Shown here: positions 32,632 to 41,780 of the stretch, piece after piece
How the letters are laid out: every line of letters starts with the position of its first letter
How positions within the stretch are numbered: position 1 is the first letter of the stretch
Assembly: GCF_013409935.1 (NCBI RefSeq)
Contig: NZ_JACCCO010000002.1
Coordinates: forward strand, 930,001-994,000
Direction: 5' to 3'
Length of the DNA: 64,000 nt
DNA from: Streptosporangium sandarakinum
GTDB taxonomy: Bacteria > Actinomycetota > Actinomycetes > Streptosporangiales > Streptosporangiaceae
Notes under the pieces: model-generated
Database searches by the model: none
Told to the model about the DNA's origin: nothing
Seen by the model: the letters and a program-made list of their open reading frames with translations, nothing else
Made by a program: the position numbers and the translations under genes

Positions 32632-34572
32632 TCACTTCCAGAAGGTGATGAAACCCAGCCCCAGACTGCTCAGCAGGTCGTCGACGAGACCGCCGACCAG
32701 GTCGAGCACGCCCATCTTCCCGCGGTTCACCTGGTTCTGCCATTCCAGGGTGAGCTGGTCGATGACCTGGGTCGGCGGCTGCCAGGGCGCGAAGGACGGG
32801 TGCACGGTGAACGCGGCCATCACCGCGAAGAACGCCAGCGTGCCCAGGATGATCGCGGTCACCATCGCCGCCCCGGGGCTGCGGATGGAGGCGGTGAGCG
32901 TGCGGGCGACGGCCCGGCGCGGCTTGCCCCCGCCGGGCAGCACGAACAGCCCGGCCACGAACCCGCCGGCCGCGTAGGCGGCGGCCGTGTTGGGTCCCAG
33001 GTTCGCACCGAACCGCAGCGCGCCCCACACGCACATGCCGAACATCGCGGCCAGCGGGGCGGTGATCACGGTGGCGAGCACCGCCTTGACCAGCGCCCAC
33101 GGCGTGCCCAGCACCGCCAGCAGCGGGTCGGCCGCGCTGCCGCCGCGCACCGAGCGGCGCTCGGCGAGGTCCCCGAAGAGGTACTCGCCCACCCGCAGGC
33201 ACAGCACCGCGACCAGCGCGACGGCGCTCACCATGACCGGGCGCACGCAGGCCAGCCCGACGAGGATCGTCAGCAGCAGCGCCGCGGCCAGCGGATGCCC
33301 GGTGCGGTACGGAGCGCGCTCCTGCGGCCGGGGCCGGGCGTCCGGCGGGGTGTGCGGCCGGGCCTGGGTCGGCGGGGCGTACGGCCGGGGCTGCCCGGTC
33401 GGCGGGGGCGGCGGGTAGCCGGCGACCCGCTGGTCGGGATAGGGAGGCGGCGGATGCCCGCCCCGCCGCGTCGGAGCCGTGGCGTAAGGAGGCGGCGTGG
33501 CCGGAACGTACGGGGCGATCCCCTCCGGGGTCAGGCTCGGCTCGGGGCGGGACGGCCGGCTCCGCCGTTCGGGCCTGGAGTACTCCACCGGCGGCAGCAG
33601 GTCGGCGTAGTCGTCGCCGCGCGGCAGCGTGCGGGTGCCGTTCGGCGGGGACCCCGGCCCGCCGCCGGGCAGGGTCGAGGCGCCGTCGGCGTCCAGGACC
33701 CGGGTGCCGTCGGCGTCGAGGACGCGGGTGCCGCCGCCGTCGGGCGGCGTCTCGTGCAGGACCGTGGCCGTGGGGTCGAGCTCGCGGGCCATCCGGAGCA
33801 GCTCCTGGGCGCTCGGCCTGGCGTCGGGGTCGACGGCCAGCGCCCGGCGGAGCCAGCCGCGCAACCAGACGGGGGCCTGGTCGATGTTGGCCCGGCCCTC
33901 CATGATGTTGAAGCAGACGACCTCGAAGCTGCCGGTGCCGAACGGCGGCTTGCCGGTCGCGGCGAAGAACACCGTCGAGGCCAGCGCGTGCACGTCGGCC
34001 GCCTGGGTGATCTCGGAGTCACGGATGATCTCCGGGGCGAGATAGCCGGGCGTGCCGACGAACATGCCGGTCTGGGTCAGCCGGGTGGCGTTGACCAGGT
34101 GCGCGATGCCGAAGTCGATGACCAGCGGCTCGCCGTCGACGATCATCACGTTGGCGGGCTTGAGGTCGCGATGGACCACGTCGGCGGCGTGGATCGCCAC
34201 CAGCGCCGCGCACAGGCCCCGGGCGAGCCTGATCACCCCGTCCGCGTCGAGCGGCCCGTCGGTGAGGACGATGTCCTCCAGCGTGTGGCCCGGCGCGAAG
34301 CGGGTGACGATGTAGGGCTGCCTGCCGGTCAGCTCGGCGTCGACGACCTCGGCGACCTGCGGGCTGCGCACCCGCCGCATGGTCTCGACCTCGCGGGTGA
34401 GGCGGTCGCGGGCCTTGAGGTCGGCGGCCACGTGTGGGTGGAGCACCTTGACCGCCACCTCGCGGCCGTCCTCGTCCAGCCCCAGGTGGACGACCCCCAT
34501 CCCGCCCTCGCCGATCTGCCTGAGCAGCCGGTAAGGACCCAGCCGCTCGGGCGCCTGCGTCTCCCCCGTCAT
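32632..34572 (-). CDS. Serine/threonine protein kinase with C-terminal membrane segments (second of three)
   Basis: 646 residues from ATG 34572 (MTGETQAPERLGPYRLL), which overlaps the preceding stop (ATGA); the frame extends back to 34638 inside the upstream gene. Kinase domain about 11-270 with IGEGGMGVVHLG, VAVKVLHPH, VHRDLKPANVMI, DFG and APE, all intact. It is followed by a Pro/Thr/Arg-rich disordered region that includes DADGTRVLDADG repeats (possible phospho-Thr sites) and several hydrophobic helices in the last 230 residues. It closely resembles its two neighbours. Confidence 0.92.
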   Translation of the reverse strand: MTGETQAPERLGPYRLLRQIGEGGMGVVHLGLDEDGREVAVKVLHPHVAADLKARDRLTREVETMRRVRSPQVAEVVDAELTGRQPYIVTRFAPGHTLEDIVLTDGPLDADGVIRLARGLCAALVAIHAADVVHRDLKPANVMIVDGEPLVIDFGIAHLVNATRLTQTGMFVGTPGYLAPEIIRDSEITQAADVHALASTVFFAATGKPPFGTGSFEVVCFNIMEGRANIDQAPVWLRGWLRRALAVDPDARPSAQELLRMARELDPTATVLHETPPDGGGTRVLDADGTRVLDADGASTLPGGGPGSPPNGTRTLPRGDDYADLLPPVEYSRPERRSRPSRPEPSLTPEGIAPYVPATPPPYATAPTRRGGHPPPPYPDQRVAGYPPPPPTGQPRPYAPPTQARPHTPPDARPRPQERAPYRTGHPLAAALLLTILVGLACVRPVMVSAVALVAVLCLRVGEYLFGDLAERRSVRGGSAADPLLAVLGTPWALVKAVLATVITAPLAAMFGMCVWGALRFGANLGPNTAAAYAAGGFVAGLFVLPGGGKPRRAVARTLTASIRSPGAAMVTAIILGTLAFFAVMAAFTVHPSFAPWQPPTQVIDQLTLEWQNQVNRGKMGVLDLVGGLVDDLLSSLGLGFITFWK

Positions 34573-37007
34573 CGCCTCGCCCTCTCCCGTAGCTCGTCCA
34601 GTCTGCTCACCACCGTCTTGACACCGACCGGCGTCCACCTCGCCTCCCGTGCCCCGTCGCGCACGGTGCCGGCCGCCATGATGACCGCCAGCACCGCCGC
34701 CGCCCCCACCGCCGCGGCCGTGATCATGGCCGCGCCGCGCGAAGGCAGCAATGATGCCAGCGTACGTCGCATCTGGCGGCTGGGGCCCTCAACCCCCGGT
34801 CCCGCGCAGATCGCCCACAGCGCCACAGCCGCCCCCCAGCTCAGCGCGTTCACGGTCGGCATCCCGGTGACCAGCACGGTCAGCAGGAGCGTCACCGGCA
34901 GGCCGAGGATCAGCGCGTACGGCAGGAGCGCGATCGTGACTCCCACCGCCTTCAGCAGCGCGGCGGGGTTGCCGAGCACCCGCAGGACGTCGGCCGCCGC
35001 CGCGCCGGCCGGGCGGCGGGCGGCGAGACCGGGCTGGGCGATGTCGGCCGCGCGCAGCAGGATCACGACGGGCACGGCCACGACGGCGGCGAGGACCGGC
35101 ACCAGGACGGCCACCGCCGCGACGGCGACCAGCGCCATCGTCCCGGCGACGCCGTGCGCCCGGGAGCGCTGCAGCAGGTGGCCCGCCTGCGCCCCGGGCG
35201 GCCGGGGATGGGGGTAGGGGTAGGGCGGCGGCGCCGACGACCGGTCGGGCCGCAGGTGCGGCGTGTGCTCGAACGGGTCCGCGGGCGCGGGCCACCGGTC
35301 GCGCGGCCCCTCGGAGGGCACCGGCGGCGGGTACGGCGCCGCCGGGCGGACGGCCCCGGGGCCGGAGCCGGGCCTGGCGGAGTGGTCGCGGGCGTACTCC
35401 TGCAGATCCTGGGGACGCACCCGCTGCGTCGGGATGTCGCCGTCCGGCACCCGCGGCGTGGGCCGCGACCGGTCGGAGACGCCGGGCCGGGCGCCGTCGC
35501 CGGACGGGCCGGACGTCTCCGGGCCGGTCCACGCGCCCGGGCCGCTCCACGGAGCCGGACCGGACCTGCCGGGACCGGAGGCACCCGGCCCCGATGCGCC
35601 CGGTCCGGACATTCCCGGTCCGGACATTCCCGGGACGCCGGACGGGCCGGTGGGCACGCGCCCGGTGGGGAGGTCCTCCGGCCCGAGCGCGCCGGTGGGC
35701 AGGTCGTGGGCGTCCTCGGCGGCGGCGCGACGCAGCTCCTCGGGCGTCACCCTGCGGGTGGGCCAGGGATCGGACCGATCGGCCGAAAGCTCGGCCGGCC
35801 GCCCGGCAGGCCACTGCCCGCCGGGCCGCTCCGCGGGCCACTGTTCGCCGGACCGCTCGCCGGGCCGTCGCTCGCCGGGCCGCTCATCGGGCCGCTGCTC
35901 GCCGAGCAGCGAGACGTACTCCTGCGCCGGGGAAGCGGAAGAGACCGGGGACGGCTGAGTCGGCCGGGCCGGCGGCCACGGCCCCGCTCCCGGGCGGGGC
36001 GTCGCCGGGGTCGGCACGTCGCCGAGGTCGCCGGGCCGGCCCGGAAACCCGTGACCGCCGGGGACCCCCCGGTCGCCGAAGCCGTCCGGCCCGCCGGGAA
36101 GGCTTCCGCCCGCCGGACCCGTGACGCCGGAGCCGCCCGCGCCGGGACCGCCGGGTCCCGCGTCGCCGAAGCGCGGGACCGTGACGATCTCCTCGTACGC
36201 CTGGGGCCGGCCGTTCCCAGCCATCAGACGCCCCACCTGCCCGGCCAGCTCGGCCGCCGCGGGACGCCTGGCCGGGTCGCGCTGGAGCGCGGCCCGCAGC
36301 AGCGGCCGCAGCGGCTCGGGGACGGAGTCGACGTCGGCCTTGCCCGCGGTGATGTTGTAGAAGATCATCTCCAGCGTGCCCTTGCCGAAGGGCGGGCGGC
36401 CGGTGGCCGCGAAGACCAGCGTGCCGCCCCAGGCGTGCACGTCCACCTCGGGCCCGGCCTCGTGCCCCTCGATGATCTCGGGGGCGAGGTAGCCGGGCGT
36501 GCCGATGAACATGCCGGTCTGGGTGAGCCGGGTGGCGTCCACGGCCTGCGCGATGCCGAAGTCGATGAGGACGGGGCGGCCGTCCAGGATGAGGACGTTG
36601 CCCGGCTTGAGGTCGCGGTGGATCACTCCGACGGAGTGCACGGCGGCCAGCGCCACCGCCACCCCGTGGGCGACCTGGAGGAGGGCGGGCAGCTCCAGCG
36701 GGCCGTCCTGCTTGACCAGTTCCTCCAGCGACCGGCCGGGGACGTATCGCGTCACGATGTAGGGGCGGTGGCCGGTCACGTCGGCGTCGACGACCTCGGC
36801 GATGTACTCGCTGCGCACCCGGCGCATGGTCTCGACCTCGCGGGAGAGCCTGCGGCGCGCCACGTCGTCTCCGGCGACCTCGCCGCGCAGGACCTTCACC
36901 GCCACCTGCTGACCGCGGGGATCGGTGGCGAGATGGACCACACCCATGCCGCCCTCGCCGAGCCGCCTGAGCAGCCGGTAAGGACCCAATCGGTCGTCCT
37001 GATTCAT
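34569..37007 (-). CDS. Serine/threonine protein kinase with long disordered region (first of three)
   Basis: 812 residues from ATG 37007 (MNQDDRLGPYRLL); ATG 37022 is an alternative, and neither has a clear RBS. Kinase domain about 7-265 with LGEGGMGVVHLA, VAVKVL, IHRDLKPGNVLI, DFG and APE. Residues about 280-630 are disordered, with GERPGE/ERSGEQWPAERPG and SGPGxSGPG repeats and many TRRVTPEEL/PTQRV-like threonines. About four to five membrane helices close the chain. The activation-loop stretch DATRLTQTGMF is shared with the second kinase, pointing to duplication. Stop overlaps the next start by 4 bp. Confidence 0.92.
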   Translation of the reverse strand: MNQDDRLGPYRLLRRLGEGGMGVVHLATDPRGQQVAVKVLRGEVAGDDVARRRLSREVETMRRVRSEYIAEVVDADVTGHRPYIVTRYVPGRSLEELVKQDGPLELPALLQVAHGVAVALAAVHSVGVIHRDLKPGNVLILDGRPVLIDFGIAQAVDATRLTQTGMFIGTPGYLAPEIIEGHEAGPEVDVHAWGGTLVFAATGRPPFGKGTLEMIFYNITAGKADVDSVPEPLRPLLRAALQRDPARRPAAAELAGQVGRLMAGNGRPQAYEEIVTVPRFGDAGPGGPGAGGSGVTGPAGGSLPGGPDGFGDRGVPGGHGFPGRPGDLGDVPTPATPRPGAGPWPPARPTQPSPVSSASPAQEYVSLLGEQRPDERPGERRPGERSGEQWPAERPGGQWPAGRPAELSADRSDPWPTRRVTPEELRRAAAEDAHDLPTGALGPEDLPTGRVPTGPSGVPGMSGPGMSGPGASGPGASGPGRSGPAPWSGPGAWTGPETSGPSGDGARPGVSDRSRPTPRVPDGDIPTQRVRPQDLQEYARDHSARPGSGPGAVRPAAPYPPPVPSEGPRDRWPAPADPFEHTPHLRPDRSSAPPPYPYPHPRPPGAQAGHLLQRSRAHGVAGTMALVAVAAVAVLVPVLAAVVAVPVVILLRAADIAQPGLAARRPAGAAAADVLRVLGNPAALLKAVGVTIALLPYALILGLPVTLLLTVLVTGMPTVNALSWGAAVALWAICAGPGVEGPSRQMRRTLASLLPSRGAAMITAAAVGAAAVLAVIMAAGTVRDGAREARWTPVGVKTVVSRLDELRERARR

Positions 37008-37320
37008 GGCATGTAGCACCATATCCGGTTAAACACCGCCCATGAGCTGAACCATCAGGCCATACTCCCCGAACAAGTAACGTCCGCGAGACTTCAACGG
37101 TTTCCCAAAGGCAGACAACACTCAATCTCTTTTCGGCGACGGTTCGCCCATTTTCCCCGGGTCCTCACCGGGCGTTCGGCTCACCGGCCGGAGCACCCCG
37201 GCATCCCGGTCCGGCTTCGATCCCCCGGCCGAGCGCCTCGGCGCTCCCGGCCCGGCCCCGGTCCCCCGGCCCCGGTCCCGGTTCCCCGGCCCGGCCTCCC
37301 CCGGCGCCTCCGGTCCGGCC
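37008..37320. other. Intergenic region, C-rich repeats, no gene seen
   Basis: The first 110 bp upstream of the kinase operon are comparatively A+T-rich and presumably carry its promoter. Positions about 37190-37320 are a C-rich low-complexity tract of CCCGGTCCCGG/CCCCGGCCC-like units, just beyond the stop of the YbaK-type gene. Short open frames across it lack an RBS and coding character. Confidence 0.5.
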
Positions 37321-37842
37321 TCAGCTCGCCAGCCGGAGCACCTCAGCGTTCTCCAACCCGGCCAGCAGCGAGCCGGCCACCGCCAGCTTGGAGCGGCGGA
37401 CACCGCTGCCGATCACGACCTCCGGGTGCGCCGCCACGGCCTCGTCCACCAGCACCGGCCACCCCGCGGGCAGCCCCAGCGGGGTGATCCCGCCGTACTC
37501 CATCCCGGTCAGCCCGACCGCGTCGTCCTGCGGCGCGAACGAGATCTTCCGGGCGTCCAGGTGCCGCCGGACCACGCCGTTGACGTCCGCCCGCGTGGTG
37601 GCGAGCACCAGGCAGGCCGCGTAGCGGACCTCCCCGGCGCGCTTGGCCGCCACGATCACGCAGTTGGCCGACTCCGACAGGGCGACGCCGTACCGCTCGC
37701 AGAACGCCGCCGTGTCGGCCAGTTCCGGGTCGATCGGGGCCACGAACACCCCGTCGAGCCCCGCCGCCGCCCGCACCACGGGCTCCGCGAGCAGGTCGGG
37801 CCGCTCGCCGGCCTTGACCCATTCCAGCGTTCCGATCGCCAT
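37321..37842 (-). CDS. YbaK/ProRS-type aminoacyl-tRNA editing domain protein
   Basis: 173 residues of the stand-alone trans-editing fold that hydrolyses misacylated tRNA. Seen: CVIVAAKRAGEVRYAACLVLATTRADVNGVVRRHL with the conserved family lysine region, then the glycine-rich GMEYGGITPLGLP and VVIGSGVRRSKLAV motifs. ATG 37842 has GGAGGGG upstream. It is monocistronic. Which mischarged tRNA it edits cannot be read from the sequence; Cys-tRNA(Pro) and related species are typical of the family. Confidence 0.9.
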   Translation of the reverse strand: MAIGTLEWVKAGERPDLLAEPVVRAAAGLDGVFVAPIDPELADTAAFCERYGVALSESANCVIVAAKRAGEVRYAACLVLATTRADVNGVVRRHLDARKISFAPQDDAVGLTGMEYGGITPLGLPAGWPVLVDEAVAAHPEVVIGSGVRRSKLAVAGSLLAGLENAEVLRLAS

Positions 37843-37994
37843 CGCCGTTCTTCCCCTCCGTCACGCGCCCCGCCGTCCCCGGGACCGCTCACCGTTTCGG
37901 GGACCGCTCGCGGTCCCCGGGACTCCTCGTGCCGCCGCCCCCCTGAGACTGTACGGCCGTGCCCGGCACGCCGGGACGGCGCCGCTCGACGTGC

Positions 37995-39554
37995 TCAGGA
38001 CGTGCTCAGCACCCGCTCATGGATCGCGGTGACCGCCTTCCTCGCCGACTCCATGGCCCCGGCCTGCCAGGCGATCAGGTGGGTGAGCCAGTCGCCGGCG
38101 AAGTAGACCCGCCCGGCCGGGCGCTGCAGGAGGGTGAAGGCCCCCTCATAGGAGGGCCAGCGGACCCAGCCCCCCTCGATGTGCGGCTGGCGGTGCCAGG
38201 CGATCGAGACGCTGGAGCGCAGCTCGGCGCGGTACTTCTCGCCGTGGATCTTCTTGCCCTGGGTGAGCGCCCGGCTGCGGCGCTCGGCCGGGGAGAGCCG
38301 GCCGTACAGCTCGGCCTCCTTCTCGGTGTTGTAGTAGCCGACGAGCAGGCCGCTTTGGGCGTGGTAGCCGTAGGAGGGGTACCAGATGTGGGTGATGTCC
38401 AGGTCGGTCTCGGTGACGCCGCCGTAGATGCGGTCCTCGGTCTCCCACCAGCGCCTGCCGTACTCCAGGCCGATCTTGCCGGCGGCGACCGGCACGGGGG
38501 TGCGGAGCGCGGCGGTGACCTGGGCGCCGAGGTTGTGCGGCAGCCGGGCGAGCAGGTGCGGCGGCAGCGCGGCCACGCAGTAGTCGGCGCGGACCGCGCC
38601 GCCCGGGTGGGTCACCTCGACGCCGTCGGGCAGGTTCCTGATCCCGGTCACGGGCGTCCCCGTCCTGATCCGGTCGTGGCCGACCGCCCTGACCAGCGCG
38701 GTCACGATCGCGTCCATCCCGCCCACCGGCTGGAACATCGGCGCCGCCTGCTCGAAGCCGAAGTCCATGGTGATCGCCCGGCCGGTGCCCGCGGAGAGCA
38801 CCTCGGCCAGCGAGGCGGGCGGGTCGAGCGGCACGCCGTCGCCGATCGCCGGGTAGGTCGCGAACCCGCGCCGGCCGGAGCCGCGGTAGGACAGGTCGGG
38901 CCCGAGGTCGCCGAACCGGCGCAGGAACTCCGAGAGCCGCTCGCGGTCCTCCGCGGTGAGGCGGCGGTTCAGCGCGCCCGCGTGGGATGCCTTGGCCAGC
39001 AGCTCCGCGATGTAGCCGTACAGGTCGGCGCGGGCCGTGCGGGCCCGGACCGGGGCCTTCATGCCGCGCGTGTAGACGTACGCCGAGGCGTTGTTGTTGA
39101 CGAACACCTCAAGGGGAACGCCCAGCTCGCGGCAGTAGTCCATGGCGATCATCCACTGCGCGATCCGCCCGGGGCCGGCGTTGAAGTAGACGCCCTCGCC
39201 GAACCCGGCCGTCTGGTCCGGCCCGTCCTTCTCGGGCAGCCGGTCACCGCCGCGCAGCGTGAGGTTGCGCCCGCCGACCCGGTCGGCCGCCTCCAGGACG
39301 GTGCAGTCGTAGCCCGCCTTGCCCAGCTCGTAGGCGCAGGTCAGCCCGGCGACACCGGCCCCGATGATCACGACCTTGGCCGCGCCCTTCCCCTTGAGGG
39401 AGAAGTCGGAGGGCTGCGGCGGGACGTAGTCGGAGGGCTGGGAGTCGGGGGCCAGGCCCAGCGCCCCCATGGCCGCGAACATGGCTCCGGCGCCGCCGGC
39501 CGCGCCCACGCCCACCAACAGCGCCCTGCGCGTCATCGTCCTGCGTTCGGTCAC
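37995..39554 (-). CDS. Tat-type FAD amine oxidase (flavin monoamine/L-amino-acid oxidase family)
   Basis: 519 residues from GTG 39554; ATG 39536 and a frame to 39647 are alternatives, and the RBS is weak for all. The N-terminus has a twin-arginine signal (RRTMTRRALLVGVGAAGG...), suggesting folded export, possibly lipid-anchored or periplasm-like. The dinucleotide fold is VVIIGAGVAGLTCAYELG (about 62) with VLEAADRVGGRNLT; the C-terminal FAD motif is VYFAGDWLTHLIAWQAGAMESA. It oxidises an amine or amino acid, giving H2O2 and ammonia; the substrate is not predictable. It lies 164 bp downstream of the M55 peptidase on the same strand and could use amino acids released by it. Confidence 0.88.
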   Translation of the reverse strand: MTERRTMTRRALLVGVGAAGGAGAMFAAMGALGLAPDSQPSDYVPPQPSDFSLKGKGAAKVVIIGAGVAGLTCAYELGKAGYDCTVLEAADRVGGRNLTLRGGDRLPEKDGPDQTAGFGEGVYFNAGPGRIAQWMIAMDYCRELGVPLEVFVNNNASAYVYTRGMKAPVRARTARADLYGYIAELLAKASHAGALNRRLTAEDRERLSEFLRRFGDLGPDLSYRGSGRRGFATYPAIGDGVPLDPPASLAEVLSAGTGRAITMDFGFEQAAPMFQPVGGMDAIVTALVRAVGHDRIRTGTPVTGIRNLPDGVEVTHPGGAVRADYCVAALPPHLLARLPHNLGAQVTAALRTPVPVAAGKIGLEYGRRWWETEDRIYGGVTETDLDITHIWYPSYGYHAQSGLLVGYYNTEKEAELYGRLSPAERRSRALTQGKKIHGEKYRAELRSSVSIAWHRQPHIEGGWVRWPSYEGAFTLLQRPAGRVYFAGDWLTHLIAWQAGAMESARKAVTAIHERVLSTS

Positions 39555-39644
39555 TGTCTTCTCGGGTCTTCCGGGCTCGCGGGGGCGAGCCGCCTGCGGG
39601 CCGGCCGCCGGGAGCGGGGCCGGGCCGGAGCGGTCCGCGGGGGT

Positions 39645-39717
39645 CATCGGTGGTTCGGGGGTTGTCGGGGTGGTCGGGGGTCGTCGGTGGTTCGGGAGCC
39701 GGCGGCGGTCGTCGGGG
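39645..39717 (+). repeat. G-rich degenerate repeats between dppA-like and oxidase genes
   Basis: Repeated GGTCGTCGGTGGTTCGGG-like units on the plus strand with runs GGGGG, GGGG, GGGGG and GGG. The spacing of the runs could permit a G-quadruplex in one strand; no coding use is seen. Confidence 0.45.
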
Positions 39718-40560
39718 TCAGCCGTACACGCCGCTGTCGCAGGCGATCTGGCCGCCGATGGTGGCCAGCAGGCCCATCATCCCCATGATCTGGGCGAAGT
39801 CGTCGGTGGTGAACTCGGTGTGCCGGGGCCCGACCGAGCGCACCCCGGGAATGATGGCGCACCCGGCGGCGATGGCGGTGGAGTTCCACTCGATGCCGAG
39901 GGTGAACGGCGGCTCCGCGGCGTAGGGGCGGAAGTCCGCGAGCCGGCCGAGCGCCCGGACGGTGGCCTCGCGGATGCGGGCCTGGGCCACCGAGGGCGGC
40001 AGCAGCTCGGCGGAGAACTTGTTGATGCCCTTCTTGACCGCGACGGTCTCGACGTCGCCGAGCAGTTCCCTGGCCTCCTCGCAGACCGCCTCGTCCCCGG
40101 TGACCAGGGCCACCGGGACGCCGAGCGACCCGGCGAACGACGCCACCAGGCGGGTCTCGCCGCAGACCTCGCCGTTGAGGTAGAGGTTCTGGATCTCCTT
40201 GCCCATCCAGGTGTGGTTGAGCACGCCGTGCTCGACCCCGGCCCGCGCGTGGTAGCCGACGAAGCAGGCGGCCCGGTGGCCCGGGTCGAGGCCCTGGCCC
40301 ATCCGCAGCGGCTTGCCCGGTCCCCTGATCAGGGTGGCGCGCGGGTCGAGCAGGTCGATCCTGAGATTCTTCGTCGAGCTGTGGGCGTCGTTGACGCACA
40401 CCGCCTCGGCCCCGGCGTCGAAGGCGCCCTGGACGGCGGCGTTGGCGTCGGCGGTCATCAGCTCGCAGCCGCGCTCGTAGCCGCGGCCCCCCGCCCGCAT
40501 CTCCTCGGGGTCGGTCAGGCCGGTGACGCCCTCCATGTCCACCGAGACGTACACCCTCAC
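39718..40560 (-). CDS. dppA: M55-family D-aminopeptidase (DppA-like)
   Basis: 280 residues. The N-terminal VYVSVDMEGVTGL is the zinc-binding D-x-E motif of M55 DppA, followed by CVNDAHSSTKNLR, FVGYHARAGVEHGVLNHTW and LVTGDEAVCEEA, which carry further ligands and the active site. These enzymes are decameric zinc peptidases that cut D-amino-acid-containing di- and tripeptides. The start GTG 40560 overlaps the preceding stop (GTGA) and so is translationally coupled; ATG 40572 is an alternative. Its coupling to a PP-loop protein rather than to an ABC dipeptide transporter is unusual. Confidence 0.92.
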   Translation of the reverse strand: MRVYVSVDMEGVTGLTDPEEMRAGGRGYERGCELMTADANAAVQGAFDAGAEAVCVNDAHSSTKNLRIDLLDPRATLIRGPGKPLRMGQGLDPGHRAACFVGYHARAGVEHGVLNHTWMGKEIQNLYLNGEVCGETRLVASFAGSLGVPVALVTGDEAVCEEARELLGDVETVAVKKGINKFSAELLPPSVAQARIREATVRALGRLADFRPYAAEPPFTLGIEWNSTAIAAGCAIIPGVRSVGPRHTEFTTDDFAQIMGMMGLLATIGGQIACDSGVYG

Positions 40561-41780
40561 GACAGCCCCCATGTCTCGACGCGGCGCGCCTCGTCGTCGT
40601 TCATGAACCCGATCTCGGCCGCGACGAAGTCGCGGACCGCCGCCCGCCACGGCTCGGGGATCTCCTCGATCGCGGGAGGGTAGCAGCGGTCCAGCCAGGC
40701 GGTCGAGGACTCGGTCGCGCCGAGGAACGCCGCGGCCTTGGCGAAGACCGTGTCCTCGATGCCGGGGATCCGGGCGCAGCCGTACTCGATCATCTCCTGC
40801 CCGCCGTACGGCGGGGGCTCCCGCCACTTGCGGGCGACCGGCCGGTCCGGGCCGATGGCGGTGCGCAGCGGGCGGCGTTCGACGGCGGCCTGGATGAGCT
40901 CCTTGTACAGGCACTTGCCGCAGGTGCCGCAGGGGCCGTCCTCGCCGCGCAGGCACCAGCGGACGTACTCCTTCAGCGGGGAGGAAAGGGCCAGCCGCAT
41001 GGTGACGGCCTCGCTCACCCCGCCGACGGGCAGCACGATGTGCACGCCCGCCGCGGCGAAGGCGCGGCCCCAGGCGCCGTGCGGGGCCCACATCGGGTTG
41101 TCGGGGGTGTAGCGCAGCAGGTAGCGGTCGCCGCCCAGCCAGCGCGAGCCCAGCTCGTAGCCGAACGCCAGGCCGCCGAGGTCCAGTTCGTCGGCCATCA
41201 GCAGCGCCCCGGCGGCCACCGCGTGGTGCTCGGGGTAGCCGGGCCGGGGCTCGGCGAGCGTGAACTCCAGGTCGGAGCGGACGACGGTCAGCTCGCGGCC
41301 GGTGCGCGCGGCCAGCTTCGCCAGCACGTCGGAGCGGTAGTGGGTCCAGCGGTTGGGCACGCGCGGGTGGGACACCCGCTGGAAGTGGACGAACGGCGCG
41401 TCGGGCAGCATGGCCGCCGCGGCCACCGAGTCGGCGCCGCCGCTGTAGGAGATCGCCAGCCGGCGGCCGGAGCGCGGCGACGCGCCCACCGGGCCCGCCT
41501 CGATCCCCCAGCCGTCGTGGATCGCCCCGGCCAGCTCGGCGGAGATCGGCCGGTCGAAGGTGACCGCGCGGCGGGTCCACGGGGCGACGACGGTCCAGGC
41601 CGCCAGGGCCGCGAGGTCGGGGTGGATCTCGCGCGGCTCGCGCGGCAGCTCGACCCGGCAGGAGTTCGTGGCCATCTTCAGTGGCTGGCCGTCGGCGCAG
41701 TGCCCGGTGATGCCGTCCTCGGGGTCCAGCCGGAAGGTCAGGTGCCGGACGGCGTCGCCGGAGGTCCAGGAGACCCTCAT
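40557..41780 (-). CDS. PP-loop ATP pyrophosphatase-like protein with CxxCxxC cluster
   Basis: 407 residues, not a named enzyme to me. A P-loop of the N-type ATP pyrophosphatase superfamily, SYSGGADSVAAAA, lies at 111-123 (SGGxDS as in QueC, ExsB and asparagine synthetase). About residues 279-290 read GPCGTCGKCLYK, resembling the zinc or iron-sulfur cysteine cluster of QueC/ThiI-type enzymes. The N-terminal 100 residues are a beta-rich unknown domain. The protein should adenylate a substrate carboxylate, amide or tRNA base. It overlaps its neighbours on both sides by 4 bp (ATGA, GTGA), so its substrate is probably linked to the M55 peptidase. Confidence 0.8.
   Translation of the reverse strand: MRVSWTSGDAVRHLTFRLDPEDGITGHCADGQPLKMATNSCRVELPREPREIHPDLAALAAWTVVAPWTRRAVTFDRPISAELAGAIHDGWGIEAGPVGASPRSGRRLAISYSGGADSVAAAAMLPDAPFVHFQRVSHPRVPNRWTHYRSDVLAKLAARTGRELTVVRSDLEFTLAEPRPGYPEHHAVAAGALLMADELDLGGLAFGYELGSRWLGGDRYLLRYTPDNPMWAPHGAWGRAFAAAGVHIVLPVGGVSEAVTMRLALSSPLKEYVRWCLRGEDGPCGTCGKCLYKELIQAAVERRPLRTAIGPDRPVARKWREPPPYGGQEMIEYGCARIPGIEDTVFAKAAAFLGATESSTAWLDRCYPPAIEEIPEPWRAAVRDFVAAEIGFMNDDEARRVETWGLS

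Noticed and set aside
37122..37403. Small minus-strand ORF in the C-rich region
   Set aside because: Low-complexity Arg/Gly/Pro product, no RBS, and overlaps the end of the YbaK-type gene.
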